Assembly: GCF_002775205.1 (NCBI RefSeq)
Contig: NC_036446.1
Location: 838,272 to 902,271 of the forward strand
Length of the DNA: 64,000 nucleotides
Source: Xiphophorus maculatus
Taxonomy: Eukaryota > Chordata > Actinopteri > Cyprinodontiformes > Poeciliidae
Direction of reading: 5' to 3'
In this document: positions 37,497 through 63,975 of the stretch, one piece after another
Layout: every line of letters starts with the position of its first letter
Position numbering within the stretch: the first letter of the stretch is position 1
The notes under the pieces: generated by a model
What the model was told of the DNA's origin: nothing
Seen by the model: the letters and a program-made list of their open reading frames with translations, nothing else
The model's database searches: none
Program-made: the position numbers and the translations under genes

Positions 37497-37866
37497 TCTG
37501 AAAAGTATTCACCCCCATTTGTTTTAAATTGTGAACTACGAAAACCAGATATAAACATAGAACCGATCCACCAGTGGGTCGGCCACAGTGGCGACCCCAA
37601 GAGAAGGGCGGCAGGGGGCCATGGCCCCTCTTTAAAAATGTTACCAGGTCATAGAAAGGCTGACAGGATCAACTTCAATTAAGACATAAAAGGGAAAACC
37701 TATAAATAAATCAAATTGATGAAATTAAAAATTTTAAAAATGTGACATTTTTATTTTTGACTTGTTAAAATTCATTGGCCTGGTCTGGCCACCTGCTCGG
37801 TTAAGGTCAGAGGTCATGCAACATGACGTTTGGATGTTTTTCTCAGTGTGTGAATACTTTATCCAG
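37497..37866. mobile_element. Short Tc1/mariner-like MITE remnant
   Basis: Left end GAAAAGTATTCACCCCC and right end GTGTGTGAATACTTTATC form an inverted pair (AAAGTATTCAC). The termini resemble those of the 34.5-kb element. No coding content. Confidence 0.5.
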
Positions 37867-39821
37867 ATGCTGCGTTTGACTTCGACCCGACAGAAACAGG
37901 CTCAGAAACAAGAGTCACAAAGAAACTTTATATAGTTTTCAAGTATTCAAAACTGTTAAATAAGTACAAGATGTGTTCACATGATTTACATATTGGACAA
38001 TATCTGCCTGCTTTAGTTCTGCTAGCGCTCGGCAACGCTCCGCCCTCCGCCTCAGGCCGCTGGAAGCTGGCGGCCGCACCTGGAAGAGTTTACAGTGAAA
38101 GAGGAGGGAGACGGCTGATTGGCCGACGGGGGCGGGACAAGACGCTGATTGGCTGCTGGTGATGTGAACGGTAACACAGAAACGGGTCGACGTTCCCAGC
38201 TGATCCTGCTCAGACAGACAGAGGAGGAATGGGGTGACAACCAATCAGGGATCAGGGATCTCTGAGCTGACCTCAGAGGAGGAAGAGGAGGAGGAGGAAG
38301 TCTTCCTCAGAGAAGCTGAAAACAACTTCCTGTAAACAAACAAACACTTCCTGCCGCCGTCTTCCTGCGACTCTGGACAGGAAGTCTGAGTAGCACCACA
38401 GAAGAAGAGAGACAGGCTGTAGTGTCAGCGACGCCGAGAATCATGGGAAACTGGGAGAGGAGCGGGAAAACTCAGCTGAGGGGAGAGGTCAGAGGTCAGA
38501 GGTCCTTCTGTACATCAGCTTCAGGTCGGAACGTCAGCCCAGCCGGATTCTGCTGCCAAGTTCTGGTTCCAGTTCTGCTGTGATGTGAGGAGGAAGAGGA
38601 GGCCTGTGCTTTAATTCTGAAAGGCTGCAGAGCTGAGCAGCTTTCCTGCAGGGAATACCATCAGATTCCAGGTCAGGGAACCGGGCCGGAACCTGATTCC
38701 CAATCTGGGATTAAAAATCTGGAATACCATTGGGAAATCAGAACCACAAGCAGAACCGGGTCGAGTTTATCCTGGTCAGGTCCAAATGTTCATTGATTCA
38801 AACCAGGAATCCACATTTACCGTTCCAGAGTTTCCAAACTCACAATTCCAGGATTTGTTTTAGAATCACTTCAGAATCCAGAAACTTTTCTGGAAACAGA
38901 TTTGTAATGAAGCAGATCCAGAGGGAACCGGATCCGTTCCGAAATAAACATTTCAACTTGGAAGTAAATAAGAAGCAGATAGGAGGAAGGATTTGGGAAT
39001 GAGAGTTTGGAAAAGCCTGAGGTGCTTTCTGATCCAAACTGCATGTCAGGATATTGGATCTGAACTTCAACAATCAGTTTAAAAAATGAAAACTGAAACC
39101 CAGATTCCTGATCTGTTTGGAAAATGATCCGGAATAATGTCTGGAAAAATGAAGATGGATACGCCGTTTCCGTTTTTATTTGGAAAATCGAATTTTTCCA
39201 GGCTGAAGCAGTTTAAATCCATTCTGCTCCTCTTAAAGGGACAGCGCAGCTTTCTGGGAAGCTGACTCCATATTGGTTTTTTTATATTAGCTTATTGTGA
39301 CGTTTTCCTGAAGATCCGGATGGTTTTTTATGACTGAATTCCAGAAATCAGGAAAAATCAGCAGCTGTTTGGACTCAGCCCGACCTAAAGCTGTGATTCA
39401 TTCAGGAACATGATTGGCTGTGGGGCCCTGGCTGCTGATCGGCGGACGCCCAGCAGAACCGGCAGCAGAACCGGAAGCGGACCTGGCGGCGGAGCGGCTC
39501 TAATGCCTCTGGATAAACGGCTCTGAGCGCGGACACTGAGCAAAAACCTGCCTGGAGACAGAAGCCATGATCTGTACACTTTCTACACGTCCATGATGAA
39601 ACAACAAGTGCATTCTCTTAAAGGAACAGTACAACTCAAAACAAAGCCCGTTTCCACTGGAGACTCGGCCGGATCCTGGACCGGATCCGGTCCGACTGGA
39701 AGTTCAGCGGAGAGCAGAGCTTTGCCGCAGGTCAACAGCACCCGGGTCCGCTCCGTGGTGATTCGAGTTCCACGTCACTTCCTGTCCATCATCAGCGGCG
39801 GCAGCGGTATTTACAGAAGCT
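37867..39821 (-). other. kmt5b: kmt5b 3' UTR and downstream sequence
   Basis: No coding exon. The 3' UTR of kmt5b starts at 39821. AATAAA on the minus strand near 39177-39182 (~640 nt past the stop) is a plausible poly(A) signal, but other sites further on cannot be excluded. Confidence 0.45.
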
Positions 39822-51250
<11,429 letters not shown>

Positions 51251-51331
51251 GCCCACAAGCCCCCTGCTCCAGTTTCATTTAGTCGCTCAGATGAAGGTGC
51301 TCGAGTGGGGAAGACCGGCCTGGTTAGAAAC
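51251..51331 (-). other. kmt5b: kmt5b 5' UTR part of the first coding exon
   Basis: The minus strand shows a pyrimidine-rich acceptor, TCTGTTTGTAG|GTTTC, at about 51331, so the start codon lies in an internal exon. An ATG at 51278 in weak context (T at -3) opens a different frame overlapping the true start, which has G at -3. Confidence 0.55.
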
Positions 51332-51794
51332 CTACAAACAGAGCAGAAAACAGGTGAAAAACCAACAATCTGATTGGATGAGCAGTGAACAAACCTTCCC
51401 CAGGGAGAAAAACATATCAACCTTCTGCAACATTATTTACTCTTTACTGAATTATAATTTGAAAAAGATTTTTTTTCCATTTCTTGTAAATGAACATTTC
51501 CAAATATGTAAAAAAGTTACATTTGCTGACAAATTTATCAAGTGAAATATTCCAGGCTTCATGTTGGTTTGAAATGGCCCCACTGCGCCTCCTAGCGGTA
51601 ACTCCAAATACTGCAGCCTCCCAGCAGAACTCAGTCCTCTGAAGTTGCTCCTTCAAATGAGCCCTGAGGGACTCCACCTGGAGGTCTCCGGCTCCAAGCC
51701 ATCAGCAGCAGCAGAAGAACTGGTCAGAATGGTGAATGACTTACTGCTACTGCCCAAACTCCCCCCTGGACGAGGAATACGGACCCGATCGTAC

Positions 51795-51831
51795 ATGATC
51801 CATCACACTGCCTGCCAGTGTGATGGATCAT
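51795..51831. repeat. Perfect 16-bp hairpin, 5-nt loop
   Basis: Arms ATGATCCATCACACTG and CAGTGTGATGGATCAT flank the loop CCTGC, followed by two ATAACACTGAC repeats. It lies in the presumed kmt5b 5' UTR intron. Confidence 0.9.
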
Positions 51832-51839
51832 AACACTGA

Positions 51840-53239
51840 CATAACACTGACATGGGGCAGCAAACTGGGACCGGGTCCTGAATTGTTCCATCAGAACCAG
51901 CGGGAAGTTCTGCAGCAGAAACTTGGCTGGATCAGAGCAACATGGCCCAGCCTGGTCACCGGTTCTCCATGCATTTCAGTTAACAACAAACAAAGCAGCT
52001 TAATCAGAACAATAACTACACAAACAAAACAGCAGCTAATAGTCTGCCCTCATTTCATTTATTTTTATAGCTCTTTCACCTTGATATGCTTCAGAAATAT
52101 CCTTAGACATGATTTGTCAGATTTCTGATTCTACACATGCTCAGCTTTGGGAAAAATTGCTCTATGATTTCATCCATTGGGTTATTTGAACGTTCAAACA
52201 AACCTGGAATTATGTATTCATGTTCATACAGTCATGTTCAATGACAATGAAAACTATTTTAGTGTATATTGATGCCAGGTGAAAATGTTGACATTTTCCA
52301 TGGTCACAATGTTATGATAATTTTACGTGGTCTCGCAGCGCCCCTCAGTGGTAACCTCAAGCACTGCAGCAGCTGTCAGGTGAACGGTCCTTTTTACTGT
52401 ACTTTACCATTTGAATCCCGATTTTCAAGATTTCAATGGCCGAATACTCAAAATTTTAGTATTTCAATCACGTATAAGGTAGAATTGTTGTTTAATCGGT
52501 CATCTAACCATTGAGTGCTTCGTGTTATTAGCTGTCAGGGCTAACGTTAGCACCAAACAAACAGCATTCCGATCAGGATAATGAGGCTGTGGGAACCCGG
52601 AAGGCCACGCCGACGGCTGAGGCCGACTATGTTGACATGCTGCGCTGGTTTCGAACCAGCAACCGTCAGAATCACAACCAAAAATGTAACCCTGGGGCAG
52701 GCTAAGCCGGGCCGGCGTGACAGCACAACACAGTCGCTACAATCCCATAAACAGCCCCATAATTCCCCGCTGAGCATCCCGGCTGCTCACCAAACCCACC
52801 CCGGTCCAGTCTGGGGACACCGGTTTAAAGAACCGTGGTAACCGCACTCTGCTAGCTACAACCTCAGCAGGATGCTAAGCGAGCTTAACCGAAGAAGATC
52901 TCGGTTAAGTTTTATTGTTTATTTCCAAACAATAAAGGGATACATATTTGATCCAGACTGGAAGCTGGGCTCTTCTGGGTGTTCGGAACCGAACAAAAAC
53001 TGAGCTATGTCCCGGCGGAGCTCGACTGTTTCCGGACACCGACACTCACTGCTTTAGCTCCGGCTGCTCCGTTAGCGTTAGCTCTGCTGGCTAATTTTCT
53101 CCCTGCCAGGAAGGTTAACGGCAGCCTGAAGCCGAGAGGATCGAGCCTCCAGCGGTCGCAAGAGGCTGCGAGAGTCCCGGAACGATTATCCCTCACGAGA
53201 GCTTTCCACACGTTTAAATGCCCACGACACGAACAATAC
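51840..53239. other. kmt5b 5' intron, no gene seen
   Basis: No coding exon. A tRNA T-arm-like hairpin (GCTGG-TTTCGAA-CCAGC, near 52644-52660) suggests a decayed tRNA-type repeat. The CpG content rises from ~52950 towards the promoter. Confidence 0.45.
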
Positions 53240-53520
53240 TCACAATATTACGGATTGAGAAACAAAACAGCGGTCCTGATCCAGATCCGTTACGAGACCC
53301 AGGAGGAAATATCACAGCAAACACATTATTGTTGTTTTTCTCTGGAAATTAACATTAAAATTCAAGATGGCGGCCTGGCACAGGCGAGAGGGAGCCGCAT
53401 CACAGCCATCCGACAGAAAATAGATCCCTGAAATACGCCAGCAGTTCCGTCGGATCCACGCCGAAACGAGACACTGCGCGTGAATAGGCCCGAGTAAAAC
53501 ACGGGGAGTGGACACCGTGG
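53240..53520 (-). promoter_or_regulatory. kmt5b: Probable kmt5b promoter and non-coding exon
   Basis: A CpG-containing region upstream of kmt5b with a YY1-type motif (GCCGCCATCTTGAA on the minus strand, near 53361-53375), common just downstream of vertebrate start sites. A donor-like AATATT|GTGAGT lies at 53244. No other minus-strand gene is near. Confidence 0.45.
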
Positions 53521-54899
53521 AACACTTTTTCTCTTATCTGTCATATTGAAGGAAATTTAAATATGTTTAATTATGTTTCTATGTCCTGTCGGATGCACAC
53601 ACAAAAGTAGTGCTGCATAAACAAACATCTTTACGCACCAGAGTTCAGAGATGGTGAGTGTTCGGTTCCGACAGGAGAACCGCAGGCGAACCAGACCAGA
53701 ACAAACGAAGTTCGGTCCAAAAACATTTATAGAGTTTCATATCTGCTTCGCGCTCACTTCCGCTGATAAGGGGACGCTTCGGGTCGGTACAGGAGCATTT
53801 CCTCCAGCAAGCCGCTAATCTGTTAATATTATTTGATTTCTAAAAAGTCATTATTTGATTTGGATCATTTTAATGCAATCTTATTAGTTGCCCGCACTTC
53901 AGTGTATTTCTTGCAACTTAATTTATTTCATATTGCTACTACTTTATCTTATTTTGTTGAACTATTTCTATTTGATTGATTATTACGTTCATATATATAT
54001 ATAGCTAACTTTAACCGCATTTTGTACTGGTATTTAATTTCATCACAGCAACTTCAGCAACATGTTTATTTCCTATTTGAAATACATTTTTATTTTATTT
54101 TTAAATTGTTAAGATTTTTTTTATTTCAACTACTTTACTATTGTGTCCTTCTTTTAGTTTATCAGCTTAAATTTAATTATTCATAGCGTATTTTAAATTT
54201 AGTTATTGTGATACTATACTGTATATATGATACTGGATTGGAAATACACTAACACTCAGGACAAACTGAAAATGTTGTTAATAATTTAGATTTATTTACA
54301 CTTCGTTTAAAATTTAATAATGTCAAACTTCATAACAATCTTAGGAGAGCCTGCTAACACTGTAATTTTAAATGTGGGCAGAGTTGAGAAGGAAAAAATA
54401 TCCTAATAGAATGATTTATTATGAAGTTAAGTCAGAGCCAGACTGAGGTTATACAGGAAACTGGGCAGAATTTGATTTGAAAGCCCCCTCTCAGTTAATT
54501 AGTAATATTATTATAACTCTTAGAGTTTTTATTCTGTGAAGAGATAGGATTTTCCAGGAGGCTGAAGTGAGCAGCTGATCAGACCGATCCGCTTTAGATA
54601 TAAGCTAACTTCAGCAACATTGTGGATAACCAGAAACATGAGAGGAATCACTCTCTGTTAACAAGAAGAAATCTTCAACAGAACCAGAACGACTGTCTGC
54701 TGGGATCAGGAGAAGAACTGAGTTTCTTCAATGAAAAGAAAAACAGAGACAACTCAAAGTTGATAGTAACACTGCTTTCAACCAAAGGTAGCTCTTTAAA
54801 ATCCTTCACTGCTAGGGTAATTGCCTGAGACTATTATGTTATTTTAAGGTTATTTTGCTATAAAAGAACCTGAATAAAATTCCTGAAAGTCATTTATGG
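53521..54899. other. AT-rich spacer between kmt5b and pole3, part 1
   Basis: TTTATTT-rich DNA without genes or ordered repeats. Confidence 0.6.
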
Positions 54900-55389
54900 C
54901 AGGAGTGTCCCAAGTGTGGCCCGTGGGCCTTTTGCGTTCCTCTGAAGTATTTTGGGCGGCCCAAATGAAGCAAGTCTGGCCTGCAAGTTTAGGTTGTAGA
55001 TGCAGACAGAAATTTTTCAGCATATTTTACAGATGAACAACATATTGTTAAGAAAATGTTAGGCACAGAAATATAGATTCCCATTTATAACAAAGTTTTT
55101 GCATTTATCTAGAAACATAAGTACTTACCTACTTTTTATCAGTAGCAAATATTATTTAATATGTAAGAAAATAACCCAAAAAATGAAGAAACTGTGGGCT
55201 TTCTTCATGTTTTGTGTCTACAATCATTTACATGTCTGCGTTCTCCAAAAATCCAAATATAACATTTAAATTGCTCAGTTTATTATCAAGCAGTTAAAAT
55301 ACAAATAGGCACCAAAAGTTTGTTTAAAAAATGTTATTAATATTTTAACAACTTTTAACAACTCATGACAAAAAGTTTGGACAGCTCTG
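54900..55389. mobile_element. hAT-type MITE, 490 bp, decayed
   Basis: The left end CAGGAGTGTCCCAAGTGTGG and the complement of the right end, CAGAGCTGTCCAAACTTTTT, are related inverted termini of hAT type (CAG..GTCC.AA). The flanks ATTTATGG and AGTTATGC agree at 6 of 8 positions, as expected for an old target duplication. Confidence 0.7.
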
Positions 55390-56720
55390 AGTTATGCCCT
55401 TTGTTTGTCAACTCAAGATTATCATCAGGCTTTCTCCCATCCCTACAACAAAGCTATAAAGATAAAGTTTTAATATTCTACTTGTTTAGTGAAGCATCTG
55501 AAAGTCGCTGCAGTGATATTTTCTGACATGTTCCAGCTGCAGATCAGAGGAACATAGAGGAGTCCAGGAACCTTGACGTTTATCCTGGAGCGATGCCCAG
55601 AATCGGCCCCAGGAACCTGAACTGTGTGGGCGCTAAGACTCCACAGCGGGATTTCAGTGATTTCACCGTGTTTTCAGGCATGTGGGCTGCATCATGTGTG
55701 AAGAAGCAGCTGCCATGGAAACCACCTAAATACCTTCTCCCCTGACAGACCTTTGACCTTCTCCTGTCTGATGAAGATGATGCTGGAAGCTGATCTCCAA
55801 AAAACATCATTGAACATTATGTTTAATATGAATTTAATCTGGGTTCAAGAAAAGCATTAAAAAGGAATAAATACTACAGTTAATAATCTTCACTCTATTT
55901 ATAATAGCTTTAATCAGATTTACTACAGTTTAATTAAATGTTGACATATTTATTTAATATAACAAGTATTTTTGTGTTTTATTTAATCCAATCATTTTTA
56001 TTTTAACATGTTTATTTTGTTGCAAATCTATTAAACTCAGTTTACTTTTAGTTATTTGATCGATGCTTTAATTTCTTTATCTTAACTTAATGTATTTAAT
56101 TTTGTTTTAGTACATTATGATATAATTTTCTGTATTTTGATGGTGACTTCTTGTATCATAATATTTGTTATTCAATATAACATGGTGTAAAAAAATGTCT
56201 TTATGATTAACTGAATTTACAGAAAATATTTGAACTTTTTTAGTCTAACAAATTTTTATTATTTCTGTAACTTTTCAATCTTAGAATATTTTTAATTATG
56301 TGGGCAATACAGTTTCATTTATTTTTATGAAATTGTATTTTCAAATATTTATCAGGTTGATAAATATATTTAGGATTTGTTATTTACGTACATATTTTAC
56401 TTTTGTATGTCATATTTATAAAAATGAATTTAAATTAATTTCATTACTGCAGTTCAACTTGAACATACTCTAAGTTATTGTTGTCAAATTAATTACATTT
56501 CATTCAATGTTATTTTAATGCATTTTTGTTTTCTAATTAGATAAAGTTTTCAGCAAGATCACTGAATAAAATTTTACTTTAGTGTATTTAATTTGATTTA
56601 AGTATAAATTAATTTAGTTTTATCTTATTGCCTGTTATATTTTACTTAAAATAATTTGCTTACTCAATTACTGTTTTATTTTAACAGGGAGTATGTAATT
56701 TTTTCCCCACCAACTTTAGT
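55390..56720. other. AT-rich spacer between kmt5b and pole3, part 2
   Basis: No gene recognised. Long AT-rich DNA up to the sharp CpG rise at ~56750. Confidence 0.6.
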
Positions 56721-56749
56721 CATTTTTCTATTTTATGTAAAGTTTTTTT

Positions 56750-57003
56750 GCACCTGCGGAAATACGTCACGCTTACGTCAGCGGTCGAAGTTGAATCGTT
56801 GACGCAGGCGGGCTCGTGGTGGCTGGAGGATTCGCGGGAAACGTCTAAAATCAAACCTGCGGAGCGTGAAGGAGCGCGGCGGGGCTTTTCCTTGAACCGC
56901 ACGCGGCTCCCGGTCAGAGAGCGGCGGCTACCGTGCGCGCGCTGGTACGTAGGGGCCTCGCGGCGGCGGCGAAGGGAGAAGGAGGGGGGACGGAGCGGAA
57001 GAA
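56750..57003 (+). promoter_or_regulatory. pole3: pole3 promoter and 5' UTR
   Basis: CpG-rich stretch starting sharply after AT-rich DNA. Two TACGTCA CRE-like elements (56763-56769 and 56774-56780) lie 11 bp apart, followed by an E2F-like GCGGGAAA (56834-56841). No TATA box. The layout fits a growth/S-phase regulated housekeeping promoter. The motifs are seen; factor binding is inferred. Confidence 0.7.
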
Positions 57004-59607
57004 ATGGCGGAGCGGCCAGAGGACCTGAACCTTCCCAACGCGGTGATCACCCGCATCATCAAGGAGGCGGTGAGTGGGAGCCGAGCACCGGGACCAGGAG
57101 GGGAGGTTTCCAGCAGGTCAGGCTGGCCTGACGGGAGAGCGGGTTTATTTCCAGAGCGGTCCCGGTTCTGGTCAGTTTTGGTTCGGGATGTTTCCTAACA
57201 TGACCAGAACCAAAACTGTCTTCTCTACCAGAGAACCGAGAAGCTCCGCTGCTTGATTTCATCTCATGAAAATAAAAAACGGCCAACTTCTGTATAACCC
57301 AACAGGTTTTACCTGGGGTCAGAGGTCACAGATTCTGAGATAATTTCTCCAACAGTAAAAAGTAATGGATTTGAGTAGAAGTTAAAAAACTGTATTTATC
57401 TCAGAGACATATTAAATGCTGTCATAACTCATATCATTCAGTTATCTTCAGAGAGTCGTGATGTAAGGATCTCCAGTAGCAGTCAGCCACGAGTGTTTTA
57501 GGCTTCTGACTGAAGACTGCTGCCGACTAGCAGATCAATATCCACGTTGCTTGAACATTTGAGATGCTAACTAGCTGCTCCCAGTTGAAAAACACCTTGT
57601 TGCCATGATTACACCTCATAACTACAGTCTGAAAGGTAATAGAAATACTCAAAAAGGAGCTAAAGTAAATTCACAGCAAAAAGAAAGGATTCAACAAAAA
57701 CAAAACAATCAGAACCAGTGGAGCAGTTTCAACAGGCTGCCACCAGTAGGCGCTGTTCTAGAAAGCTCGATTTAAGTGATTCGGGTTTAATTTGAACTCT
57801 GTTCTGACATCAGCCAAACTTCTGATCCGACCAGCGTCTATAAACAGCTGCTGACTGATACCAGACCCGGTGACGTGTAAACAGAACCAGTAAAAAATGG
57901 CGACTGTAACCAGGGCTAGCAGTGATTCTATCCACGGTGAATCTCTGTTTTTATTGTTTTGGACCCCAAACCAGTTCAGGTTTACGTGGTTCTGGACCGA
58001 AGACCAAAATAATGCCTGCTTTAAACTCATTTCCCAGTCTGGTGACAAAGTTTTTTTTCTGTTTCATTTGAATAATTAATTGATGGTAACTGGACGGGGA
58101 CCAGTTAAAGCTCAGTGAGGATTTTCACGCTGACACATCAACGTGCGAATGTTTTTCCTGCTGATGGGAGTGAAAAGAGCAGTTGTGAGCCAGCTTGTGT
58201 TTCCTGACCAGACGTGTGTTTAGAGATAACTCCTCCGCACCGTTTGTTCCTCGCAGCTCCCAGATGGGGTGAACGTGTCCAAAGAGGCCCGGCGCGCCAT
58301 CTCCCAGGCGGCCAGCGTCTTCGTGCTGTATGCAACCTCCTGGTGGGTTTTTAACACGCTGCAGGGACCGGCGCGGCGCTCGTCAAGCTAAGCGTTTCTC
58401 TCCTGGTTTCAGCGCCAATAACTTTGCCATGAAGGCCAAGAGGAAGACGCTTAACGCAGGAGACGTGCTGGCGGCCATGGAGGAGATGGAGTTCGAGCGA
58501 TTCCTGGAGCCGCTGCGGGACGCTCTGGAAGGTAAGGACACGTCCACGCTGCGTCCACCTGCGTCCCGACGCGTCCTCTCTGCTCTGATTCAGACAGTGC
58601 CGACAAGAATGATGCACCAAAACACAGAAATACAAATACAACAAAAAAATGATTCAAACACAGGAAACAGAAGCAAAATGGAGATCACTGCAAACTTGAC
58701 AAACAAAACAAAGTCCTCCAGGTCACTGAGTGGAGTCTGGGTCCGTAATAGCACCTACATAAATATGCTACACAAAAATTATGGAAGCACAGGAATGAAA
58801 ACAAAAGGGAAAACACTGCAAATATAAAACACTGCAAACTAATTTCTCAAAATAGAATTCCTCCAGGCCACTAGAGGGAGTCTGGGTCAGTAATATTACC
58901 TTTGTAATTATGCTGCTACTCTATCATATTGCCAAATATATGAAGTAACGCATCTTTTCTGTGTTCCTCCAACTGTCTGGTCTCTTGCTGTTCGGCTCCC
59001 CCTACTGGTCTGGAGAACTTTGTTTTCAGTTTGCATCATTTTCCTCTTTTTTCCTGCAGTTGCTGCATTTAAATGTTTTGCATCACCCATGTGTTTGCTG
59101 CGCTTGTACATCCGTCCGCAACGGAAGTTGTTCCTTCCCCTCTACTGTCCATCCTGCTTTGCTTTCTTGTCCTTCCTTCACTGTCTCCGTCCTTTCCTAG
59201 TCTTTTCTTCTTTGTCCTTCAGCCGTCCACTTCCCTGCATGTCCCTCTGTCCTTCCTGTCTTCCATCCTTACCGTTTCCTCCTTTCCTCCTTGTTTTGTG
59301 TCCAATGTTTCTCTTCCTGTCCTGAGGTTTAGACATGAAGCGATGATGGACCTACTAACTAAGACTATGGTAGTGGCAGCAGCATGCTGTGGGAATGAGG
59401 TCTGACCCATCTGGTTTGTTTTCAGTGTACAAGAAAGACCAGAGGGGGAGGAAGGAGGTGAGCGAACAGAAACGCAGAGACAAGGAGAGGAAGGCCGACT
59501 CCGAGAACGAGAAGAGCAGAGAGGAAGAGGAGGAGGAAGAGGAGGAGCAGCAGCACATGGAGGAGGAGCCTGAGGAGGAAGCTGAGGAAGAGGAGGAGGA
59601 CAACTGA
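57004..59607 (+). CDS. pole3: DNA polymerase epsilon subunit 3 (CHRAC17-type histone-fold protein), 4 exons, 150 aa
   Basis: Exons 57004-57069, 58257-58342, 58413-58531 and 59426-59607; GT-AG introns, 453 nt in frame. The protein starts [20 protein letters not shown], the family start. A histone fold spans about residues 8-90, including [20 protein letters not shown] and [20 protein letters not shown] basic linker (KKDQRGRKE) and a long Glu-rich C-terminal tail ending EEEEEDN follow. In other vertebrates it pairs with POLE4 in DNA polymerase epsilon and with CHRAC15 in the ACF/CHRAC remodeller, acting in the nucleus at replication forks and in nucleosome handling. Human POLE3 is 147 aa, so this is full length. 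It is divergent from kmt5b and convergent with rpl12. Confidence 0.98.
58590..59110. mobile_element. Decayed inverted-repeat element in pole3 intron 3
   Basis: A-rich left part with CAGGCCACTAGAGGGAGTC and T-rich right part with GGCTCCCCCTACTGGTCTGG are roughly complementary. Both resemble the arms of the 599-bp fold-back element in cd82 (GACTCCCCCTAGTGGTCTGG). This is probably an old relative of that family. Confidence 0.4.
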
Positions 59608-59870
59608 CCGTCCAACAGACCCGCTCGGTTCTGATCCGGTTCAGCCTCTTCAAGCATTTTAACAGGAAAGCTTCAGCTGGACAACTCCAGACCCTGGACT
59701 GGAATTACCCAGATCCCGGACTGGAGTCATTCTCCATTTTTTCCATATTGGTCAGGAATACAACGTTAAAGGATCCGGGCCGCCAAGCTGGAGCGGTTCT
59801 GATGTTCTCCATGCGGGTCGGAATCGTAGTTTTCATGTTTGTATTTTTGTAAACTTGTTTGAAATATTTC

Positions 59871-59876
59871 AATAAA
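59871..59876 (+). terminator. pole3: pole3 poly(A) signal (AATAAA)
   Basis: AATAAA 264 nt after the stop codon, followed by a TGTT-rich element. Likely 3' end near 59895. Confidence 0.75.
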
Positions 59877-60069
59877 TGTTTTGTATAAAACTGAAACCAG
59901 GATGTTTTATTCCACTGCAGGCTTAAAATGCAGCAACCACAGAACCAGTTCTCCATAGAATAGTCAGGATTTTATTTTGAAAATTCATTTCAGATGTAAA
60001 ATATCTCACCTAAATTTGGCTTTTATTTTGTGGAGAACGTTAACATTAATTTGAACATGTAGTTTTAAA

Positions 60070-60180
60070 CTTTTAAGTGAAAAAAGTTAAGCTTTTATTC
60101 TGAAATTTTAAAAGGTCAAAGTAATCCTGTGTGTAACTGAACTGCTGTGCAACATGAAGGCTTTTATTTTAGAGTACATT
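60070..60180 (+). repeat. Single diverged 129-bp-type monomer
   Basis: GCTTTTATTCTGAAATTTTA, then AAAAGGTCAAAGTAATCCTG and TGTGTAAC, keep the order and spacing of the satellite monomer (GCTTTTATTTTGAAATT, AAAGGKCCAAACTAATCCC, TGTGTAAC). It is isolated and well diverged, so it predates the two large blocks. Confidence 0.55.
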
Positions 60181-60211
60181 TAGGTATTCATTTAACTTCA
60201 GTCCCAGTGTA

Positions 60212-60337
60212 TGGAGGACTGATGCTGCCAAAATTGACGAGAAAATAAAAATAGCATAATTCACCTTCTTCCCCTCGTGATTAAATGTTAATATTTTATT
60301 TCCTTAATTCGTCTGTTTTGACAGCATCAGTCCTCCA
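60212..60337. mobile_element. Mariner-type MITE, 126 bp, TA target site
   Basis: Inverted termini TGGAGGACTGATGCTG...CAGCATCAGTCCTCCA, flanked by TA on each side. The ~28-bp arms have few mismatches. No coding content. Confidence 0.85.
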
Positions 60338-60793
60338 TATAAAGAGTCTACATTTAGGCATTCCTTATTGCTAGATATAAAAGCAGCTGCAGAGTTCAGA
60401 CAGTTAACTGGCTCTTCCCAGAACACTGAGCAGCATCAAACTAGAAAGTTCAGTGGAAGGAGAAAGTACTGTAGAAACAGGGATGACAGAACCCTTGAAT
60501 GTTGAACACCAAAGTGATTTATGTACCTCACTCTGATGCCTCAGTTTTTCCTTCCACTCAACTACAGTCACTCTGAACTCCCTGGTTTAGTAAGAGTCGT
60601 TCTCTTTTTTAAAACTTTAGCTAAGCACCAACAGGTTTTTACGAGTTTGATTTCTGCGTTTAGTCACTGAAATTGAAGTTCAATCTATGTTCAATTTATA
60701 CTTCAGTCTTGGAGGCCCGGTTCAGAACCAGAACCAGGTTAACGGACCTTCTGAACATCACCGACAGAACCCAGCAGCTCGGTTTCAACACAT

Positions 60794-60799
60794 TTTATT
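60794..60799 (-). terminator. rpl12: rpl12 poly(A) signal (AATAAA)
   Basis: AATAAA on the minus strand, only ~16 nt past the stop codon, giving the very short 3' UTR usual for ribosomal protein genes. Confidence 0.8.
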
Positions 60800-60814
60800 C
60801 CAGAACCGCCATCT

Positions 60815-63805
<2,991 letters not shown>

Positions 63806-63975
63806 GTTGCAGTAGTGGAGGTTGAGCTCAGTTCAGCTTCGTTGGTGAGGGTGTCGGATGAACCCGGCTTCGGGACGACCGATAACTGTTGCACCTTCAC
63901 CGCTAAAGGGGTAAAGAAAGGCCGAGAGGAGGCTGCGATGGAGTTTATAGCTCTACCAAATCCCGCGAGACTTCC
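63806..63975 (-). promoter_or_regulatory. rpl12: rpl12 5' UTR and core promoter
   Basis: Upstream of the ATG on the minus strand, the pyrimidine tract CCTTTCTTT (63921-63913) fits a 5' TOP start of a ribosomal protein mRNA. About 40 bp further up, TCTCGCGGGA (63970-63961) is one base from the TCTCGCGAGA core promoter element. No TATA box seen. Confidence 0.55.

Noticed and set aside
52640-52665. tRNA gene
   Set aside because: Only a T-arm-like hairpin is present. No acceptor stem, D arm or anticodon arm could be assembled.
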